Source: DASXBJ01 sp036491755 (GTDB lineage Bacteria > Chloroflexota > Dormibacteria > Dormibacterales > Dormibacteraceae). From it: DNA of 64,000 nt. Below, in pieces: positions 60,383-64,000 of the stretch (its first letter is position 1; every line of letters begins with the position of its first letter). The notes below the pieces were generated by a model, which saw nothing but the letters and a program-made list of their open reading frames with translations, was not told the origin of the DNA and searched no databases. The stretch is from the NCBI GenBank assembly GCA_036491755.1, contig DASXBJ010000106.1, forward strand, positions 4,547 to 68,546. Direction: 5' to 3'. The position numbers and the translations under genes were made by a program.

Positions 60383-60388
60383 TAGGTT
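60383..60388 (+). promoter_or_regulatory. -10 element (TAGGTT) of leaderless promoter for the Wzz-like operon
   Basis: TAGGTT is 6 bases before GTG 60395. A TTGCCG hexamer at 60358 is 19 bases upstream. It lies in the 126-base divergent gap with the leftward GT2. Confidence 0.5.
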
Positions 60389-60394
60389 TGCCGG

Positions 60395-61345
60395 GTGCAG
60401 CTCGCCCACTACTTGCACGGGCTCCGCCGTTTCTGGCCGGTCGTCGCGGCCGGCGCGGTGATCGGCCTGATCTTCGCTTACGGGTTCCTCAAGCTCACGA
60501 TGCTGGATCAGGCCAGCGCAGACGTGGCCATCCTCGACCCGATGTCTGGCAGATCGACCAACTACAACGAGGCGCAGGTCACCTTCGACTCGATCATCAA
60601 GAGCGAGACGCTGGCCGAGAAGGTGAGCCTCGTCGTGAACGAAGATCCGGCGACAGTTCGCAACGACCTGTCTGTCACGGTGGCAACGAATCTCAACCCG
60701 AACAATCCGAGCCCGCTTTACGTCGTCCACGGGCGAGATCACGGAGTGTCGCGCGCGATCCTGCTCGTCAACACAGCCATCGGCGAAGGCCGCAAGCTCT
60801 ACGTCAGCCTCAACGCGGCCAACACGGCCGCATATCAAGCCACGATCGATGTCGAGGCAAAGGCCGCCAGCGACAACCTGACAGCCGCCCAGGCGGCGCT
60901 TGACGACTTCGCCAGCTCCAACAACGCGGTCGACCTGCCGGGCCGCCTCGCGACCATGACCGCCCTCGCGGATGCCGGCAGCAGCTCCGCCGCGACCGAG
61001 AGGGACCGGCTCGAGAAGCTGCAGAGCCAGTACGCCGGCCTGGCGTTCGCCGTCCAGGCGGCGCAGGCCCGGGCTCAGACCGTTGCCACCGAAGGCGAGA
61101 GCCTGAAGATGGCCGAGCTGCTGCCCACAAGCGCCGAGACGAAGGTGCTGGATCCCGCCGCGGAAGAGGGCCAGGCGCTTTATGTCGCGCTCGTATACGC
61201 CCTCGGACTCGTAACGGGCGCGGCGGTCGGCCTGGCGGTCGTCTACGGGCTCATGTTCACGGGCCGGCGGCCGGCGACGCCGGCCGAGGTCGCGGCGGCC
61301 CTGGGCGCCCCGGTGCTGGTACGCATTCCCAAAGCGGCCCAGTGA
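60395..61345 (+). CDS. Wzz-like polysaccharide co-polymerase (chain-length regulator)
   Basis: 316 residues, GTG start. N-terminal membrane segment (FWPVVAAGAVIGLIFAYGFL), a ~200-residue extracytoplasmic helical region with coiled-coil character (ASDNLTAAQAALDDFASSNNAVDLPGRLATM ... ERDRLEKLQSQYAGLAFAVQAAQ) and a C-terminal membrane segment (LYVALVYALGLVTGAAVGLAVVYGLMF). The PxxP-type motif before TM2 is only loosely kept (KVLDPAAEEG). Typical of Wzz/CapA-like co-polymerases that work with a tyrosine-kinase-like partner, here the CpsD-like protein next door (GTGA overlap). It sets polymer length in Wzy-type systems. Confidence 0.85.
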   Translation: MQLAHYLHGLRRFWPVVAAGAVIGLIFAYGFLKLTMLDQASADVAILDPMSGRSTNYNEAQVTFDSIIKSETLAEKVSLVVNEDPATVRNDLSVTVATNLNPNNPSPLYVVHGRDHGVSRAILLVNTAIGEGRKLYVSLNAANTAAYQATIDVEAKAASDNLTAAQAALDDFASSNNAVDLPGRLATMTALADAGSSSAATERDRLEKLQSQYAGLAFAVQAAQARAQTVATEGESLKMAELLPTSAETKVLDPAAEEGQALYVALVYALGLVTGAAVGLAVVYGLMFTGRRPATPAEVAAALGAPVLVRIPKAAQ

Positions 61346-61992
61346 GTCATGCGATCCGGAACGGAAAGGGAGCCAGGTCGGCCCAGTCGGCGCATGGCGA
61401 GCTGACCGCAGACGATGCCGCGGGCGCCCAGGGTGAAGCTCATGAGCAAGCCCAGGCCCCGGCAGTTGCGCCGACCCTCAGCAAGCCGTTCACGGAAGGG
61501 TTCAGGCTCCTGGCTCTCGACATCGACCACCTCCTGCAGGGTTCGCCAAATCGCTCTGTCCTGGTGATGAGCGCGCTGCCCAAGGAGGGGCGAACCACAA
61601 CCGCGGCGGGGCTCGCGCGCGCCTTCGCCGAGGTGGCCACACCCGTGGCGCTGGTCGACGCGAATCCCGCGGCCGTGATCGGGTCGGCGCCGGTAGCGGG
61701 TCAACCCTACGAGGTGATCAGCCCGTGGGCCACCTACGACACCCAGGCCGAGGTGGTCGATTACGTCCGGCTCGTGCTCGAGTCCGGGCGCAGCGCCGGC
61801 GCGACGGTCGTGATCGACGTGCCTCCCGCCACGACATCGAGCCTGGGCTTTTTTTTGGCGCCGCTGGTCGGTGGCGTGCTCTACGTGATGCGGACGCGCC
61901 GCACACCTGACGCGACTTTCGCGGCAGCGGTTCGCTCCCAGCTCGACCTGCTCGGCGTCAAGGTCCTCGGAGTCGTGGTCAACGAAGGGTGA
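61342..61992 (+). CDS. CpsD/CapB-like P-loop protein with altered Walker A
   Basis: 216 residues, GTG start overlapping the Wzz-like stop. After a ~60-residue Ala/Gln-rich N-terminus, the BY-kinase-type fold shows FRLLALDIDHLL, Walker A region MSALPKEGRTTTAAGLARAF, Walker A' ALVDANP and Walker B VVIDVPP. The invariant Walker A Lys is Arg (codon CGA), the A' Asp-Ala-Asp is reduced to Asp-Ala-Asn, and there is no Tyr cluster at the C-terminus. It is therefore unlikely to be an active tyrosine autokinase and may act as an ATP-bound or structural partner of the co-polymerase. Next gene overlaps (GTGA). Confidence 0.83.
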   Translation: MSHAIRNGKGARSAQSAHGELTADDAAGAQGEAHEQAQAPAVAPTLSKPFTEGFRLLALDIDHLLQGSPNRSVLVMSALPKEGRTTTAAGLARAFAEVATPVALVDANPAAVIGSAPVAGQPYEVISPWATYDTQAEVVDYVRLVLESGRSAGATVVIDVPPATTSSLGFFLAPLVGGVLYVMRTRRTPDATFAAAVRSQLDLLGVKVLGVVVNEG

Positions 61993-62897
61993 CCGGTTCG
62001 ACAAGGGTCGCAGCGATCACGGTGAACTGGAACGGCACCGAGCGCAGCCTCCGCTGCCTGGAGTCGGTCGCGGGCGGGGCGCCGGGGGCGATGCTGATCC
62101 TCGTCGACAACGGATCGAGCGATGATCCGTCGGCCAGCCTTCGGGAGCGCCTACCGGAGGCAAGGCTCGTGCGCCTCGACCGCAACAGCGGCTACGCCGC
62201 GGGCTGCAACGCCGGCGCGCAGGCGGCCATGGACGACGGCGCCACCCACCTCCTCTTCCTGAACAGCGACGTGGTCATCGAGCCGAACGCAGTCGACGCC
62301 CTGATCGCCGCCGACATGACGCACCCCGGATGCATTCTTGGCCCAAAGATCGTCTACGAAGACCGGCCCGAGGTCATCTGGTCCGCTGGGGGCTACCTCG
62401 TCAGGCCACTGATGAACAACCACCATCTCGGTAAGGACGAGCCTGCGTCCGCGCACACAACGCCGTGCCGCGTCGATTGGACCACCGGCTGCGCCTTTTT
62501 CGTCAGCGCCGACGTCTACCGGAGAGTCGGTCCTCTGGACGAGAAGTACTTCCTGTATCTGGAGGACACCGACTGGTGCCTGCGCGCGGCCGGCGTCGGC
62601 GTCGATACCTGGTTTGTGCCGGACTCGGTGGTCCGTCATGAAGTGTCGTCCACAGTCGAGTCCCTGCCCCCATGGCAGGTGCGTTATTACGCTTACCGCA
62701 ACCACTACCGGCTCGCGTTTCTGCATGGTCCTCTCGGCGCGCGCCCTCTTGTGCTCGCCGACGCCGCCCTGACCCTCTGCAAGGCGGGAGCTCGCTCGCT
62801 TGTCGCCAGGTCCTACCGCCACGACCGGTACTACCACGCACGGACGCGAGGGGTCGCGGATTTCGTGCTCGGGCGCTGGGGGGCGGCGCCTGAATGA
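61989..62897 (+). CDS. GT2-family glycosyltransferase (rhamnosyltransferase-like)
   Basis: 302 residues, GTG start overlapping the CpsD-like stop. WbbL-type GT2: VAAITVNWNGTERSL, LILVDNGSSDDP, NSGYAAGCNAGAQAA, LLFLNSDVVIEP, VDWTTGCAFFVSADVYRRVG and EKYFLYLEDTDWCLRAAGVG. The full motif set, including a proper NSD metal site, indicates an active enzyme. It differs from the GT2s at 53781 and 59330 in having no clear membrane tail. Fourth glycosyltransferase of the cluster. Its stop overlaps the ATG of the ligase-like gene (ATGA). Confidence 0.91.
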   Translation: MTGSTRVAAITVNWNGTERSLRCLESVAGGAPGAMLILVDNGSSDDPSASLRERLPEARLVRLDRNSGYAAGCNAGAQAAMDDGATHLLFLNSDVVIEPNAVDALIAADMTHPGCILGPKIVYEDRPEVIWSAGGYLVRPLMNNHHLGKDEPASAHTTPCRVDWTTGCAFFVSADVYRRVGPLDEKYFLYLEDTDWCLRAAGVGVDTWFVPDSVVRHEVSSTVESLPPWQVRYYAYRNHYRLAFLHGPLGARPLVLADAALTLCKAGARSLVARSYRHDRYYHARTRGVADFVLGRWGAAPE

Positions 62898-64000
62898 TCT
62901 ACCTCCCCACCACCAGGCAGTGGCGCCTGCCGGAGCTTCCGGGCCTGCTGGTGCCCGCGGGCGTTGCCGGCCTGGCGCTCGTCGTCATCGCCCTTATGCG
63001 AATCGGGCTGGCGTTCATCGCCGCCGGCCTGGTCCTCCTTGTCGTGCTCTGCGTGCTGGCGATCAGCCATCCGCTGGCGACCTCGATATTCATGGTTGCC
63101 TACACGTCGGTAAACCGCTTCGTGGTCATGCTCGCGTTGCATTACACGGGCTCTGTCGGGCTGACCAAAGCACTCGAGCTGTGGAAGGAAGGCGTGCTCG
63201 CGATTCTGATCTTGCGTGTGCTGTACGAGCTGCTTTTCACCCCCTACCGCAGCCACACGATCAAGTTCATGGACCTGCTGGTCGCGTTCTTCATCGCCGT
63301 CTCTGCCGTCTATGTGATCTATCCGGGTCCGCTCAACGTCGACCTGTTTACGCGCCTGCAAGGCTTCCGCACCGACACGGTCTTCATGTTTGCCTACTTC
63401 ATCGGACGCGGCCTGCACGTGCGGCGCCGAGATGTGCGCTGGTTGGTGCTCGTCATGGTCGCGGGGAGCGTTCTCACGGGCGCTGTGGCCGTGTGGCAGA
63501 TCAGCGACTCGGCCGGCGCCAACCAGGCTTTCAACAATCTCGGCTATCAAGACTTCTCAGTGCTGCAGACCGGGACGACCGGTCCGGGCGTGGTGCGAGC
63601 CCGTGACCTGCCTGGAGCAGCGCTCCTGCCCCGCGCTTCGTCGCTGCAGCTGAGCGATCTCGCGCTTGCGTTCTACCAGCTGCTCGCTGTCGCCCTGGCC
63701 GCGGCTATGTACTTTCTATCGCGCCGAAGAATCGAGCGCGTTGTGACCGGAGTGTTCCTCGCGGCGATGATCGCGACGATCGTGCTGACCGCGACCCGCA
63801 GCGCGATCGGAAGCGCACTGGGCGGCGGGCTGGCCGCCGCGGCGGTGTCCGGCCAGATCCTGAAGATGGCCGTGTTTGCGCTGTTGGTGGGCGCCGTCAC
63901 CGTGATCGCCCTCGCTTATGGACCGGTCAGCAGCGGCGGCCTGTTCGCGCTCGTGAATTTTCAGGATCGCTCGAGCCAGAAAATTCACGAGCGCGAACAG
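62894..64000 (+). CDS. O-antigen ligase / polysaccharide polymerase-like membrane protein (3' end cut off)
   Basis: 369 codons to the window end from ATG 62894 (ATGA overlap), with no stop reached. About ten hydrophobic segments: LLVPAGVAGLALVVIALM, IAAGLVLLVVLCVLAI, IKFMDLLVAFFIAVSAVYVIY, VRWLVLVMVAGSVLTGAVAVW, LAFYQLLAVALAAAMYFL, VTGVFLAAMIATIVLTATRSAIGS and others. The ATRSA segment after a helix is typical of Wzy_C/WaaL-like proteins (usually xTxSRxA). It would polymerise or ligate lipid-linked repeats, in company with the Wzz-like and CpsD-like proteins. The last 60 bases lie in a perfect inverted repeat, so the final ~13 codons should be treated with caution. Confidence 0.8.
   Translation, partial: MIYLPTTRQWRLPELPGLLVPAGVAGLALVVIALMRIGLAFIAAGLVLLVVLCVLAISHPLATSIFMVAYTSVNRFVVMLALHYTGSVGLTKALELWKEGVLAILILRVLYELLFTPYRSHTIKFMDLLVAFFIAVSAVYVIYPGPLNVDLFTRLQGFRTDTVFMFAYFIGRGLHVRRRDVRWLVLVMVAGSVLTGAVAVWQISDSAGANQAFNNLGYQDFSVLQTGTTGPGVVRARDLPGAALLPRASSLQLSDLALAFYQLLAVALAAAMYFLSRRRIERVVTGVFLAAMIATIVLTATRSAIGSALGGGLAAAAVSGQILKMAVFALLVGAVTVIALAYGPVSSGGLFALVNFQDRSSQKIHEREQ
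63941..64000. repeat. Perfect 22-bp inverted repeat at the window end
   Basis: Left arm 63941-63962 and right arm 63979-64000 are exact reverse complements, separated by 16 bases, and the right arm stops at the last base of the window. It lies inside coding sequence. Such a match cannot be chance; it is either a genuine hairpin or a fold-back artefact of sequencing or assembly. Confidence 0.9.

Overview
The window comes from a high-GC bacterium (roughly two-thirds G+C by eye) with short intergenic gaps; no gene-free stretch exceeds 300 bases. No rRNA, tRNA, CRISPR array, transposase or integrase is visible. Several traits suggest a Terrabacteria-type organism such as Chloroflexota, Candidatus Dormibacterota or Actinomycetota, though the sequence alone does not decide which. 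These traits are frequent GTG/TTG starts, many apparently leaderless genes, an actinobacterial-style PhoP box, phosphate-binding proteins with C-terminal membrane anchors, and no sign of LPS core or lipid A genes.

Layout. 1-9.4 kb: a DEAD-box RNA helicase (cut by the window start), a secreted propeller-like protein, a GH31 glycosidase, a coupled PHP phosphoesterase / GT4 glycosyltransferase / alpha-beta hydrolase string, a Crp/Fnr regulator and a LuxR-type response regulator. 9.4-19.1 kb: two drug-exporter modules (DHA2 MFS + TetR; MarR + DHA2 MFS), a membrane molybdopterin oxidoreductase, a lone receiver protein, an ArsR regulator divergent from a YceI protein across a clear palindrome, and an aldo/keto reductase. 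19.2-32 kb: a nitrogen and amide scavenging region. An operon of a truncated NCS1-like permease, an M20 hydrolase, histidine ammonia-lyase and asparaginase reads leftward from a well-matched promoter and a guanidine-I (ykkC) riboswitch. Next come a metallophosphoesterase / amidase / amino-acid permease operon, a nucleotidyltransferase-fold protein and a second amidase. 32-36.4 kb: a membrane protein, then an RHH regulator / DUF4097 / ABC exporter operon with its own operator-like site.

36.5-48.7 kb is an enlarged phosphate locus: phoR, a four-unit 11-bp PHO box, pstC-pstA-pstB-pstS, an 872-residue second PstS-like protein, a sortase-fold protein lacking its catalytic Cys and His, a cupredoxin-like lipoprotein, a third PstS-like protein and phoP. 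PhoR and PhoP lie at opposite ends. 48.8-64 kb is a surface polysaccharide locus: SGNH/MBOAT acetylation pair, OmpR-type regulator, initiating sugar transferase, four GT2 enzymes, Wzm/Wzt ABC exporter, a double methyltransferase, Wzz-like and CpsD-like proteins, and an O-antigen ligase/polymerase-like protein cut by the window end. A two-unit PHO-box-like repeat between the acetylation pair and the regulator may tie glycan production to phosphate status.

Most genes within strings overlap by 1-11 bases (ATGA, GTGA, TTGA, TGATG), so translational coupling is the norm. The window ends in a perfect 22-bp inverted repeat that may be biological or an assembly fold-back.
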